Positions 11,848 to 20,398 of a stretch of 64,000 nucleotides of DNA are shown piece after piece. Within the stretch, counting starts at the first letter, position 1, and the number at the start of each line of letters is the position of its first letter. The notes under the pieces are model-generated. The model was not told the origin of the DNA and made no database searches. It was given only the letters and a program-made list of their open reading frames with translations. This DNA comes from Bremerella sp. JC817 (GTDB taxonomy: Bacteria; Planctomycetota; Planctomycetia; Pirellulales; Pirellulaceae), in contig NZ_JBFEFG010000241.1 of the NCBI RefSeq assembly GCF_040718835.1, positions 62,001 through 126,000 on the forward strand, given 5' to 3'. The translations under genes were made by a program, and so were the position numbers.

Positions 11848-12834
11848 ATGCGAGTTTGTGGTTTTACGATCCTGCGGGATGGCGTTCGTTTCGGCTACCC
11901 ATTTGTCGAGAGTATCAAATCGGTTCTCCCGTTGGTGGATCGTTTTGTCATTCAGGTCGGCGACTGCTCCGACAATTCGCTGGAAGTGCTCCAGTCCATC
12001 GGCGATCCCAAGATCGAGATTGAGATCACGCCTTGGGATCCGGCGATGCGCAAAGCGGGCGAAGTCCTCGCTTACCAAACCAACCTGGCATTCGATCGCT
12101 GTGACGGCGATTGGTGCTTCTATATCCAGGCCGACGAAGTTATCCACGAATCGGACTATCCCGCCATTCGCAAGGCGATGGAAACCAACTGGAATAAGCC
12201 TTGGGTCGAAGGGCTCCGCTTCCGTTACCTTCACTTCCGCGGCGACTACAGTATTCGCGATCCACTCGGTTATCGCCGGCAAATCCGCATCGTTCGCAAC
12301 GATCGCCAGATCCGCAGCGTGGGCGATGCATGTGGTTTCGGTAAGAATGGCCGACGGCTGAACTCGGCGATGATCAATGCCCGGGTCTTCCACTACGGCT
12401 ACGTCCGTCCCCCGAAGGCCATGGCCGAAAAGAGTGCCCAGTTCGAGCAGTTTTACGTGTTCGACAAAAAGGGTAAACAGGTCACCAAGATCAAGGACCG
12501 TCCGCTGGAAGAGGTGGGCGAATACATCTACGACATGCAGTCGTGCATTCCTTATCGCGGCACCCATCCCGCCGTAATGCACGAACGTATCGCGGCCAAA
12601 GACTGGGAAACGCCTGACTTCAAGCCTGTTCCTCTGTGGCGTAATAAGTTCTGGTGGCATGGTCGGCTGAAGAAGGCCTTTCCACAACTGTTCAACCCGC
12701 GACGCCCTCGCGTGGAGCAACCGAAAGCAGAACCGCAACCGGAGCCTGAGCCGGAAACAAACCCAATCGCCGGCAAGATCGCGCCCCCTGTGAAGTCGAC
12801 CACGACGAAGAGTTCGCAGGCCAAGGCCGCTTAG
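11848..12834 (+). CDS. Family 2-like glycosyltransferase
   Basis: This 328-residue protein begins 'MRVCGFTILRDGVRFGYP', typical of a GT-A fold that searches for nucleotide sugars. Acidic pairs are present ('DRFVIQVGDCSDNS' and 'IQADEVIH', where a DXD-like element is expected). The C-terminal 55 residues form a Pro/Glu and Lys-rich tail, probably disordered. The ATG at 11848 is preferred to the ATG at 11839 because AAGGA sits at proper spacing before it. The gene stands alone between ligA and a terminator, so donor and acceptor are unknown. Confidence 0.8.
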   Translation: MRVCGFTILRDGVRFGYPFVESIKSVLPLVDRFVIQVGDCSDNSLEVLQSIGDPKIEIEITPWDPAMRKAGEVLAYQTNLAFDRCDGDWCFYIQADEVIHESDYPAIRKAMETNWNKPWVEGLRFRYLHFRGDYSIRDPLGYRRQIRIVRNDRQIRSVGDACGFGKNGRRLNSAMINARVFHYGYVRPPKAMAEKSAQFEQFYVFDKKGKQVTKIKDRPLEEVGEYIYDMQSCIPYRGTHPAVMHERIAAKDWETPDFKPVPLWRNKFWWHGRLKKAFPQLFNPRRPRVEQPKAEPQPEPEPETNPIAGKIAPPVKSTTTKSSQAKAA

Positions 12835-12877
12835 GTCCTGCGACTTTGCTCTGCGAATTGAAACAACAACCGCACGA

Positions 12878-12915
12878 AAAAAGCCATCCGCTTTGAAACA
12901 ACGGATGGCTTTTTC
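12878..12915. terminator. Bidirectional intrinsic terminator
   Basis: A stem pairing AAAGCCATCCG with CGGATGGCTTT around a short loop is flanked by A and T runs. It lies between the convergent glycosyltransferase gene and the 86-codon gene and can serve both. Confidence 0.85.
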
Positions 12916-12948
12916 TGTTTTGTGATCTGCTGGATTAGCCAGCGTCGA

Positions 12949-13209
12949 CTACTTGGTCGATGGCTCGATGTCTTTTAGCGAGCGACCCAAACGCTTACGA
13001 GTACCGCCGCGCGTGCTGCTGTTGGTGGTGCTCGACGAATTGGTCAGCTTCTGCTGTGCCTTGGCATTCTGCATAAAGCCCAGGATGTTGTTGTCCGACC
13101 CATCGGCTTCGGTCGGCATGCCGATCTCTTCCACGGCGTCGGAAACGCCGAGCAACACGGCCGACTTGACCCCGTTGCGCATCCATTCAAAGAAATTGAA
13201 ATTGCTCAT
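12949..13209 (-). CDS. Small conserved unknown protein
   Basis: This 86-residue protein starts 'MSNFNFFEWMRNGVKSAVLL', an amphipathic helix, and continues with a short acidic part. The Ser/Thr/Asn-rich and basic C-terminus ('TRGGTRKRLGRSLKD') looks disordered. No membrane span or catalytic motif is visible. The gene has its own bidirectional terminator downstream and a 359-base free region upstream, which supports it as a real transcription unit. The N-terminus looks like a conserved planctomycete motif, but I cannot confirm this without a search. Confidence 0.65.
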   Translation of the reverse strand: MSNFNFFEWMRNGVKSAVLLGVSDAVEEIGMPTEADGSDNNILGFMQNAKAQQKLTNSSSTTNSSTRGGTRKRLGRSLKDIEPSTK

Positions 13210-13568
13210 ACTCAGTACCCTTTCGTGAACCGCCCGAGACTTACGTGGGGGCGGAGAGTATCAAAGTCCAGGTTCCCAGGTCCAGGGCAAATCGGTGCTG
13301 TTTCTGGCAGATTCTGATCGCCCGGCAACCAGGTGCTGGCACCATCGAGGAAAGAACAACGTTGAAATCTTCGCTTTTGCCCCCTTCTGAAGGCTGATCA
13401 GACGCACAACCTGAACACTCGGCACAATCTGATCGCGCGAGCCCGCATTGAAAATGGGCAAGCTAAAAAGACCTGCATGCTTGCATAAAGCTTGACGATA
13501 ACCAGTGCTATCGTACGGAAACGATTGGCTAATTTGGATCAACGCTGGCCGCAGGAGGCAGGTGCACG
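13210..13568. other. Intergenic region, divergent genes
   Basis: The region separates two divergent genes and should hold both promoters, but no hexamer pair stands out. An AGGAGG ribosome binding site at 13553-13558 precedes the plus-strand gene. The open frames here look like shadows. Confidence 0.4.
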
Positions 13569-14573
13569 ATGAGGGACGGATATCGCAACACCCACGACTA
13601 CGATGGGGAAGAACACGGGTATGAACCCTATAGCTGGGGTTCATTTGCTTTTGGGATCATTCTCGGGGTGATCCTGGTTTACATCTTTGCCGTTCGCCCG
13701 TCGGAGGAGCAGCTACACGATCTGAACATTCGCGTATCGCGGATGGATCGTTCAGTCGAGAAACTCGGCAAGGCTGCCAAGACGATCACTGGCACAAACG
13801 ATTTGCTCGTTTCGCTCGAGCAGCAGAAAGATCTGGCGCAGCGCGTCAGCACCATCAACGACAAGTTGTTGGCACAGTTCGCTCGCCTCTCGAAGATTGA
13901 ACTGGCGATAAACGACGCCGAAGTCACGCTCGATCGCATTGCGAGCCTGCACGATCGCGTTGCTCAGCAGTACCCTGCGGCCATTCAAGCCGAGAACGTC
14001 TTCAACCAGTCGGCCAGCTTGAACTCGCAGTTGATTCTGGCTCAAGACGACGTTCGCCGTGCCAAGCTGACGCTGGCCGACCTGGTGAACATGCAGAACA
14101 ACGTTTTGCTGCAAGCAGAGCACTCGAAGCGAGCCGACCTGGTGATGAGCAATATTTTTGCCATGCAGCGGGAACTGGCTGAAAATGCTTCTCGCACCGA
14201 AAAAGCTCGACGCGTTGCGAACCAGATGATCCAGATTGAAGCCGATTTGATCTGCCAGACGGGAGATTCTCAATTTGCGGTTCAATCTTTGGAACAGCTT
14301 CTGACGATGCAAAAACAATTGAATCGCGCTGGTCGCACCATGGAGGATGGACAGTCCACCCTGGGGGAGCTGGTAGCTCGGGAGCCAAACCCGAAGCCCG
14401 CTTCGTCTCCGTACTCACTCGGAGCACCGTGGAAAGCAGTCCAGAGCCTGACCACGCAGCAGCGACTCCTTCCGATCAATGCTGTGGAGTTGCAACGGTT
14501 TGTGAAGCATCTGACTCAGGATGCTCCACCGTATGTTGCCGACCTTGTCGCGCCCGCTGCCAAGGTACGCTAA
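13569..14573 (+). CDS. Membrane-anchored coiled-coil protein
   Basis: This is a 334-residue protein with a short acidic N-terminus rich in Tyr, Asp and Glu, one membrane helix (about residues 26-43) and a long, heptad-rich domain (about 45-270). The Pro/Ser-rich C-terminal part looks flexible. The pattern suggests a bitopic envelope protein that spaces or clamps other components; there is no enzymatic motif. AGGAGG is placed ten bases before the ATG. A strong terminator follows at 14677-14721, so it is a single-gene unit. I do not recognise the family. Confidence 0.75.
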   Translation: MRDGYRNTHDYDGEEHGYEPYSWGSFAFGIILGVILVYIFAVRPSEEQLHDLNIRVSRMDRSVEKLGKAAKTITGTNDLLVSLEQQKDLAQRVSTINDKLLAQFARLSKIELAINDAEVTLDRIASLHDRVAQQYPAAIQAENVFNQSASLNSQLILAQDDVRRAKLTLADLVNMQNNVLLQAEHSKRADLVMSNIFAMQRELAENASRTEKARRVANQMIQIEADLICQTGDSQFAVQSLEQLLTMQKQLNRAGRTMEDGQSTLGELVAREPNPKPASSPYSLGAPWKAVQSLTTQQRLLPINAVELQRFVKHLTQDAPPYVADLVAPAAKVR

Positions 14574-14676
14574 AGCGACTGCTCCACCGTCGATGCCGGT
14601 AGAGCCACGCGATCGACAAAACATGTGCAGTTAAATACGGCGGCACGGAGGTCATAAGTCCTTGTACGCCAGCACC

Positions 14677-14721
14677 AAAGAGCGTCCCTAGTTGCTTGCA
14701 GCCAGGGACGCTCTTTTTTTG
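14677..14721 (+). terminator. Intrinsic terminator after the coiled-coil gene
   Basis: AGAGCGTCCCT pairs perfectly with AGGGACGCTCT across a 12-base loop and is followed by a run of seven T. Confidence 0.92.
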
Positions 14722-14788
14722 TTTCTTGCTCGCTTCCGCCAGCTTGACGCTGGGAATTCTTCAGAGCGCTAATGATTGGTATTGGCTT

Positions 14789-14863
14789 CATACCGGAATT
14801 TCCTTATACGACTCCTCTCCATGATTCCCCTCCCAGGAGTTCGAGAAGGAAATTCCCCGTATG
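14789..14863 (+). promoter_or_regulatory. Leader hairpin that buries SD and start codon
   Basis: GGAATTTCCTT (14795-14805) is the exact reverse complement of AAGGAAATTCC (14846-14856). CATAC (14789-14793) pairs with GTATG (14859-14863), and ACTCC (14811-14815) pairs with GGAGT (14836-14840) inside. The 3' arm contains both the AAGGAAA ribosome binding site and the ATG of the DUF481 gene. In the folded state translation should be blocked, so this may be an RNA thermometer, a riboregulator or an autoregulatory site. The pairing is visible; the function is inferred. Confidence 0.6.
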
Positions 14864-15943
14864 GGATGGTTCTCCCCAAAATCCATCTTCGCATTGGCTC
14901 TGCTAACGCTGGCAGCGATAGCAGTCCCGGCTACCGGTGACGAAATCGAATCGTTTGATTCGATTGGACTCAGCTACTTCGAACAATCGCCCGGCGATAT
15001 TTCCACGGCCGAGTTCGTTCATTACCTGATGCCGGCCGATGACGTGCAATCGTCTATCGATGGCTCTTTCGATGTTCCCGAGCTGCTGCCTCCTTTGCCT
15101 GCCGAGCCAACTCTCGCCGAACAAGCCCAGCCAGCCGAAGCCGAAACGGTAGAAAAGCCGGAAGGGGAAAAGCAGGATGGCGAGACCATGGAAGGCGAAG
15201 AAGAAGGTGAGCCGGTGGAAGAAGAACCTTCCTATGGTTACCTCGATTACGTTCCCTACGGCCAATATGGCCATATCGACTATTGGCTGGGTGAATCGAA
15301 GTGGAGCAAAAGTGCCGAGATTGGTTTGAACGGCCAAACAGGTAATACCGAATCGAACAGCTTGCGCGTCGGCTCAAAAATCAAGCGCGAAGGCCAATAC
15401 ACGATCTTCACATCGGAATTCAAGCATCTGCGAACCGCCGGCCCGCAAGGCCTCACGCAGAACAACGCCTTCTTCAAGCACAAGCTGGAATGGCCTTTGA
15501 AGGTCTATAAAGACTGGTCGCTCTACGAGAACACGAATCTCGAATACGACGAGTTCAAAGCCTTCGACCTCCGCCTGGTCTTCAATGGTGGTGTGAGCTA
15601 CAAGGCCTATAAGACCGACATGACCGACTTCACGCTCAATGGTGGTGCGGGTTTTAATCAAGAGTTTGGCAGCCCCCAGAAAGGGATTGTCCCGGAAGCG
15701 AATCTGGGCTTCGACTTCAATCATTCGATCACGGTAGGGCAAAAGCTGGCAATGAACTTTGACTTCTATCCCTCGATGGAAGCCGACCAGGGGTACCGCT
15801 TTACGAACGAGGCGAGCTACACCGTCGCGATCCGCGAAGGCCTGTCGCTGAAGATCAGTGCCAACGATCGCTACGATAGTACGCCCAACAATCGCAAAAG
15901 AAACGACCTGGACTACGCTTGTTTGCTACTTTGGGAATTCTAA
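14861..15943 (+). CDS. DUF481 (YdiY-like) outer-membrane beta-barrel protein
   Basis: This 360-residue protein has a signal peptide ending near 'VPATGDE'. A long acidic, Glu/Pro-rich linker covers about residues 80-125. The C-terminal DUF481 domain (about 145-360) starts at 'SAEIGLNGQTGNTESNSLRVG' and shows alternating amphipathic strands ending in a terminal Phe, as outer-membrane barrels do. E. coli YdiY is described as salt-induced; the role here is unknown. The acidic linker is unusual and could sit in the periplasm or bind cations. Translation is probably controlled by the hairpin at 14789-14863. Confidence 0.85.
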   Translation: MGWFSPKSIFALALLTLAAIAVPATGDEIESFDSIGLSYFEQSPGDISTAEFVHYLMPADDVQSSIDGSFDVPELLPPLPAEPTLAEQAQPAEAETVEKPEGEKQDGETMEGEEEGEPVEEEPSYGYLDYVPYGQYGHIDYWLGESKWSKSAEIGLNGQTGNTESNSLRVGSKIKREGQYTIFTSEFKHLRTAGPQGLTQNNAFFKHKLEWPLKVYKDWSLYENTNLEYDEFKAFDLRLVFNGGVSYKAYKTDMTDFTLNGGAGFNQEFGSPQKGIVPEANLGFDFNHSITVGQKLAMNFDFYPSMEADQGYRFTNEASYTVAIREGLSLKISANDRYDSTPNNRKRNDLDYACLLLWEF

Positions 15944-15964
15944 ACCATCCCAATGGGCCGTTCT

Positions 15965-15994
15965 TTCGCATGGATCCTTAGGTTTATCTATACT
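15965..15994 (+). promoter_or_regulatory. Candidate promoter of the ThuA-domain gene
   Basis: TTCGCA (15965-15970) and TATACT (15989-15994) are separated by 18 bases and lie about 65 bases before the ATG at 16059. A short inverted repeat, GTCGAG/CTCGAC (16003-16022), lies just downstream in the leader and could be an operator. Confidence 0.45.
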
Positions 15995-16058
15995 TGAGAC
16001 GCGTCGAGTGACACCTCTCGACATGACCTAAGGAAATTCCCCCTCGGAGCCACCACCC

Positions 16059-16952
16059 ATGCGTACCCTTTTGCTGAGTTGTGCCTGCCTGCTGCTGGCC
16101 GCCTTCTCGACTGTTGCCCAAGCCGAAGACGCCAAGCTGAAGGCACTCCTTGTCGATGGCCAGAACAACCATGGCGTATGGCCGAAGACGACCCAGATGA
16201 TGAAGCAATATCTGGAAGAGAGTGGCAAGTTCACCGTCGACGGCGCATCGACCGAGTCGAACTCGACTGCCGGCTTCGCCCCGAAATTCGCCGACTACGA
16301 TGTCGTCATCAGCAATTACAACGGCCAACGCTGGCCAGCCGAAACCGATCAGGCCTTTGTTGACTATGTGAAGCAAGGTGGCGGTTTCGTCGTCGTGCAC
16401 GCCGCCAACAATGCCTTTGGCGACTGGGACGAATATAACCGAATCATCGGCCTGGGTGGCTGGGGCGGACGTAACGCCAAGAGCGGACCGTATGTCTACT
16501 TCGACAAAGAAGAAAAGCTCGTTCGTGATACCCAGCCGGGCAATGGCGGCCATCATGGTCGCCAGCATCCGTTTCAAGTCGTCGTCCGCGATGGCGATCA
16601 CCCGATCACCGAAGGGATGCCCAAGTCTTGGATGCACGTTCAAGACGAGCTGTACGATCAGCTACGTGGCCCAGCGGAAAACATGACCGTTCTCGCCACG
16701 GCCTATGCCGATCCAGCGACCGGTGGCAGCGGCCGGCACGAGCCAATGATCATGACCATCGATTACGGCAAAGGTCGCGTCTTCCATACACCGATGGGTC
16801 ATGGCGACTATTCGATGGAATGCGTCGGCTATATCACCACGTTTCTGCGTGGGACCGAGTGGGCTGCGACCGGCAAAGTGACGCAGCCCATTCCCGACGA
16901 CTTCCCGAAGCCGCACGAATTGTCGAAGCGGCCTTACGAAGAAAAGAAATAG
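16059..16952 (+). CDS. Secreted ThuA-domain protein
   Basis: This 297-residue protein has a signal peptide cleaved near 'TVAQAED'. The rest is one ThuA-type glutamine-amidotransferase-like domain. It includes 'KALLVDGQNNHGVWPKTT', 'YDVVISNYNG', 'FVDYVKQGGGFVVVHAANNAF' and the His-rich 'HHGRQHPFQVVVRDGDHPITEGMP'. ThuA proteins are linked to uptake or use of trehalose and other sugars, and planctomycetes carry many secreted copies. The activity is not established. It ends six bases from the convergent rhodanese gene. GGAG at 16046-16049 is the likely ribosome binding site. Confidence 0.88.
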   Translation: MRTLLLSCACLLLAAFSTVAQAEDAKLKALLVDGQNNHGVWPKTTQMMKQYLEESGKFTVDGASTESNSTAGFAPKFADYDVVISNYNGQRWPAETDQAFVDYVKQGGGFVVVHAANNAFGDWDEYNRIIGLGGWGGRNAKSGPYVYFDKEEKLVRDTQPGNGGHHGRQHPFQVVVRDGDHPITEGMPKSWMHVQDELYDQLRGPAENMTVLATAYADPATGGSGRHEPMIMTIDYGKGRVFHTPMGHGDYSMECVGYITTFLRGTEWAATGKVTQPIPDDFPKPHELSKRPYEEKK

Positions 16953-16958
16953 CCGAGA

Positions 16959-17303
16959 CTAATAGGTCGCCATGCTCGGATCGATGTCCTGAGCCCAGGC
17001 ATTGATTCCGCCGGCCATGTTCTGGACCTTCGGAAAACCTTGCTGGCGAAGCCACTGCGTCACGCGCATGCTTCGCCCGCCATGATGGCAATGCACGACG
17101 ATGTGCCGCTGGCGATGCGGTTCGAGCTCGCCGACGCGATCTTGCAGTTCGCTCATCGGAATCAACGTCGAGCCCTCGATCCGCACCAGGTCGAACTCGT
17201 TCTGTTCGCGGCAGTCGAGCAGCAGAAAATCGGCGTTTTCTTTTTGCAGGTTGTTCACATCGAGACAGGTCGTCTCAATCGGCAGGCTGGTTTCTTCAGA
17301 CAT
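16959..17303 (-). CDS. Single-domain rhodanese
   Basis: This 114-residue cytoplasmic sulfurtransferase carries the active-site loop 'HCHHGGRS' with catalytic Cys72. 'LLLDCREQNEFDLVRIEGS' is the family's Asp-x-Arg...Glu-Phe-x-x-x-x-Ile-x-Gly-Ser region. The ATG at 17303 is preferred because an AGGAAATAGGA ribosome binding site precedes it; a frame extending to 17483 has no support. The donor and acceptor are unknown. Rhodanese domains of this sequence type often work with MoeB/ThiF enzymes, and a ThiF-like gene lies about 12 kb away, but the link is speculative. Confidence 0.92.
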   Translation of the reverse strand: MSEETSLPIETTCLDVNNLQKENADFLLLDCREQNEFDLVRIEGSTLIPMSELQDRVGELEPHRQRHIVVHCHHGGRSMRVTQWLRQQGFPKVQNMAGGINAWAQDIDPSMATY

Positions 17304-17436
17304 TCCTATTTCCTGGAGAGTGTAACGGACTCGCAAGGTCGAATCTAAGGGATAGCCCTGTCCATCGTCCAGTAGGACGTAATCTGCTAAGGTGGATGCT
17401 TTCCCCTTCGCCCCACTTACCTTGGCCAGTGAAACC

Positions 17437-18717
17437 ATGAGTCTCGATCTCGCCGCAACGCGGGCATTTTCGATCGAAGTCATCCAGACTTTGAAACAGT
17501 CCGGGTTTCAGGCCCTCTGGGCGGGGGGATGCGTTCGCGATCTTTTGCTGAATCGCCCCTCGAAAGACTTCGATGTCGCTACCAATGCGACGCCGGACGA
17601 AGTACGGGACCTGTTCGGCCATGATCGAACCTTGCCGATTGGTGCCTCGTTTGGCGTGATCACCGTCCAGGGAGGCAAACGTCGCGGCCAGGTCGAAGTC
17701 GCCACCTTCCGCACCGACTTGGGCTATAGCGACGGTCGCCGCCCCGACGAGGTCCGCTTCACGTCTGCCGAAGAAGACGCTCAGCGTCGCGACTTCACGA
17801 TCAATGGCATGTTCTACGATCCGATCGAAGAGCAGGTCCTCGACTTTGTCGGAGGCCAACGCGACCTGAAAGCGGGCCTGGTTCGCAGTATTGGCAATCC
17901 CTTTCTGCGATTTGAAGAAGACAAACTGCGGATGCTCCGGGCAGTCCGGTTCAGTTCGACGTTTAACTTCGCCCTGGAGTTACAAACGCAGCATGCCATC
18001 CGCGAATATGCGACCCACATCAGCGTGGTCAGCGCCGAACGCGTCGCTGCCGAGTTGCGGCGAATTTTGGCCGACAAACATCGCATGATCGGCGTGCGGA
18101 TGTTACGCGACCTCACCTTGCTCGACGAGATCTTGCCGGAGGTCGCTCCGGTCGTTGGCCATGCCCTGCGTTGGAGCGAAACGTACCATGGCCTACAGCG
18201 GCTCCGGACGCCTGACTTTAGGGCGGCGATGGCGATCTTGCTGCGGTATACCTGCCAGCGAGACCTGGCCGAGACACATCCTTTCAAGCCGATTGCTCCG
18301 GTGCTGGAAGTGTGCCAGCGGCTGAAGCTGACCAACGACGAGACCAAGACGATCCAATGGCTTATCCGCCACGAACATACCGTTCGCCATGCTGATCAGG
18401 TTGCCTGGCCGAAGTTGCAGCGGTTGCTGATCGAAGAGAATGCTCCGCTGCTGATCGAAGTCGGCCGAGCAATCCAGACAGCACGGTATAACTCGACCAC
18501 CGGCGTGGAATATGCCGAGTCGCGGATGAGCCTGCCGGAAGAAGATCTCAACCCAAATCCCTTGCTGGCCGGCACCGATCTGATTGAAGCAGGCTTCAAG
18601 CCGGGGCCTCGTTTCCAGTCATTGCTGGAGGCGATCCGTGACGAACAACTCGAAAAACGAATCCACACCACAGCCGAGGCCCTCGCATTTGCCAAGGCTC
18701 ACTGGAATGATTCGTAA
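17437..18717 (+). CDS. CCA-adding / poly(A) polymerase family nucleotidyltransferase
   Basis: This 426-residue class II nucleotidyltransferase adds CCA to tRNA 3' ends or polyadenylates RNA. The head domain has 'WAGGCVRDLLL' and the metal-binding aspartates D44 and D46 in 'KDFDVATNA', then 'RRDFTINGMFYDP' and 'EDKLRMLRAVRFSSTFNF'. The C-terminal 200 residues are helical. The ATG at 17437 is preferred over a GTG at 17392. The tRNA-Gln gene in this window does not encode CCA, so such an activity is needed. Whether this copy adds CCA or A cannot be decided by eye. Confidence 0.93.
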   Translation: MSLDLAATRAFSIEVIQTLKQSGFQALWAGGCVRDLLLNRPSKDFDVATNATPDEVRDLFGHDRTLPIGASFGVITVQGGKRRGQVEVATFRTDLGYSDGRRPDEVRFTSAEEDAQRRDFTINGMFYDPIEEQVLDFVGGQRDLKAGLVRSIGNPFLRFEEDKLRMLRAVRFSSTFNFALELQTQHAIREYATHISVVSAERVAAELRRILADKHRMIGVRMLRDLTLLDEILPEVAPVVGHALRWSETYHGLQRLRTPDFRAAMAILLRYTCQRDLAETHPFKPIAPVLEVCQRLKLTNDETKTIQWLIRHEHTVRHADQVAWPKLQRLLIEENAPLLIEVGRAIQTARYNSTTGVEYAESRMSLPEEDLNPNPLLAGTDLIEAGFKPGPRFQSLLEAIRDEQLEKRIHTTAEALAFAKAHWNDS

Positions 18718-18777
18718 CACCGAGATTTCAACCGACCACCGACAAGACAACTACGGACCTACCACAAGGATACTTCA

Positions 18778-19299
18778 ATGGAAATGCTGCTCGATTTGGT
18801 GATTCGCTGGGCTCATATTTTGCCGGCAATTATCTTGGTCGGCGGAACGCTTTACATGGTGATTGCACTGCACCCGGCCATGAATGCGACCGAGTTCGCC
18901 GAAAAGCCAGAACTGAAAACAGCCATTCGCCAGCGATGGTCCAAAGTGGTGATGATTTGCGCCGGCTTGCTGCTGATTAGCGGAATTGTCTCGCTGGTTC
19001 TGCAGGCCACCCGGTACGACTTTCCGCAGAAGTACTATCATGGCGTCGCTGGCATCAAGCTGCTGATCGCCCTGGTCATTTTCTACATTGCCAGCTTGCT
19101 GGTCGGCAGAAGCCAAAACGCCGAAAAGTTCCGGGAAAAAGAGGGTTTCTGGCTGAAAGTGAATGCCACGCTGGCCATCATCGTGGTGCTGATGGCTGGC
19201 ACCCTGCGAGTGGCCGATCGAGTGCCCAAGCATTCCGGTTCTGACGATTCTCCGGCCTCGGAGGCCGCGGCCAAGCCTTCCCCAGCCGAGAATTCTTAA
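18778..19299 (+). CDS. Four-helix membrane protein, CopD-like
   Basis: This 173-residue protein has four hydrophobic spans at about 5-30, 56-78, 88-108 and 127-147. It ends in a soluble Ser/Ala/Pro-rich tail. Helix 1 contains 'IRWAHILPAIILVGGTLYM', and a second His lies at 'YYHGVAGIKLL'. This arrangement resembles CopD/DUF-type small membrane domains that may bind heme or copper. The assignment is from topology and His placement only. It lies 60 bases after the nucleotidyltransferase gene and may share its transcript. Confidence 0.7.
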   Translation: MEMLLDLVIRWAHILPAIILVGGTLYMVIALHPAMNATEFAEKPELKTAIRQRWSKVVMICAGLLLISGIVSLVLQATRYDFPQKYYHGVAGIKLLIALVIFYIASLLVGRSQNAEKFREKEGFWLKVNATLAIIVVLMAGTLRVADRVPKHSGSDDSPASEAAAKPSPAENS

Positions 19300-19400
19300 C
19301 GTTTGAGGGCGGACTGACTAAGATGGAAGATGCGGGCAAGCCATATCCAACATGGCTGCCCCTCCTTCATCTCCCCCCTCGACGTTAGGTGCTGATCCCC

Positions 19401-20102
19401 ATGTCCAATACCGCCCAGGCGTTGGCCATTTTGAAACAGGCCCGCGATACACTGCTGGCCCGCATGACTGAGGCCATCGTAGAGCAAGCCGAAGAAATCC
19501 AAGCAGATGCCGCTGGCGAGTCGTTCCTCAGTGAGATCGAATCGCTGTACGACCAGATGGGGCACAGGCTGGCGCATCTCAACCAGATGATCTCGAATCT
19601 TCCGGCTGATTCAGCGAGTGAATCACCTCCTCCGGTCTACGATCTTGAGGAAGAAGAGGAGGAAGAGGTAGCCGCAGAGAACGTACGCCTGCCCCACTTC
19701 CCAATGGCCAAGCAACCCTCGTCCGACGTACCGGTAGTCGTCGATCGAGGCGATATGATTGGTCTGCCAGCCCCTGGAGTAAGTCAGCCGAAAGCTCCCG
19801 CATTTGCACGCTTTGTATCGCTGATCGAACAAGGGGAACTCGACCCTGCTGGTGACCTGATTGCCCAGATTCTGGGCCTCTCTCCCTATGTCGGAATGCA
19901 ATGTGCCAAGGCCTTCTCGGCCCGGTACACCGAAGACCCGATCGTTGTTACCAAAGCGATGAAGATTCGGGAACATGTCACCCACAACCGCTACAACGAT
20001 GCCCTGATGCTCATTCACCACTGCTTCGGATTGCAGGGCATCGAAGCAATGATCGCCATGCAAAAGATGCGTGAGATTGTTGCGGTGGCGTCCAACAGCT
20101 AG
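19401..20102 (+). CDS. Unknown acidic two-domain protein
   Basis: This 233-residue soluble protein has an N-terminal helical segment (about 1-70, coiled-coil-like), an acidic Glu run near 85-95, a Pro-rich linker, and a C-terminal helical domain (about 140-233, 'FARFVSLIEQGELDPAGDLIAQILGLS'). No enzymatic motif is visible. The ATG at 19401 is chosen over a GTG at 19389. The next gene starts 40 bases downstream and encodes another small coiled-coil protein, so the two may form an operon. I do not recognise the family. Confidence 0.7.
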   Translation: MSNTAQALAILKQARDTLLARMTEAIVEQAEEIQADAAGESFLSEIESLYDQMGHRLAHLNQMISNLPADSASESPPPVYDLEEEEEEEVAAENVRLPHFPMAKQPSSDVPVVVDRGDMIGLPAPGVSQPKAPAFARFVSLIEQGELDPAGDLIAQILGLSPYVGMQCAKAFSARYTEDPIVVTKAMKIREHVTHNRYNDALMLIHHCFGLQGIEAMIAMQKMREIVAVASNS

Positions 20103-20142
20103 TAAAACCACCCTTTTCAACGACCACATTCAGGAAGTCTTC

Positions 20143-20313
20143 ATGGACAAGAAGCAGAAGAAGCGTCTCGATATCCTGCAGAAGAAGATGCAGACCTTGA
20201 ACCAAAAGCTGGCCGGCGTCAAAGCTCAAGCCGACGAGCCAGGCGAGGTGGAAGCGGTCGAGCAGGAAATCATCAAGACCCGCGAAGAAATCGAAAAGCT
20301 CAAGGCCTCCTAA
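20143..20313 (+). CDS. Small basic coiled-coil protein
   Basis: This is a 56-residue protein, 'MDKKQKKRLDILQKKMQTLN' followed by a continuous Lys/Glu-rich heptad pattern, that is, a single long helix. AGGAAG lies before the ATG. It looks like a planctomycete-conserved small protein, possibly nucleic-acid or ribosome associated because of the basic N-terminus, but this is inferred from composition. A frame extending upstream to 20071 overlaps the preceding stop and is unlikely to be translated. Confidence 0.72.
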   Translation: MDKKQKKRLDILQKKMQTLNQKLAGVKAQADEPGEVEAVEQEIIKTREEIEKLKAS

Positions 20314-20398
20314 AAAGACTCGCATCCCACTCACGCGTCACGTAAACTGCTAAGCACTCCTCGTCCCTCGCCTACCTCCGTTCTGGACGAACTACGTG

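Noticed and set aside
13261..13644. Minus-strand frame of 127 codons overlapping a plus-strand gene start
   Set aside because: It crosses the ribosome binding site and start of the coiled-coil gene and has a poor, Cys/Arg-rich composition.
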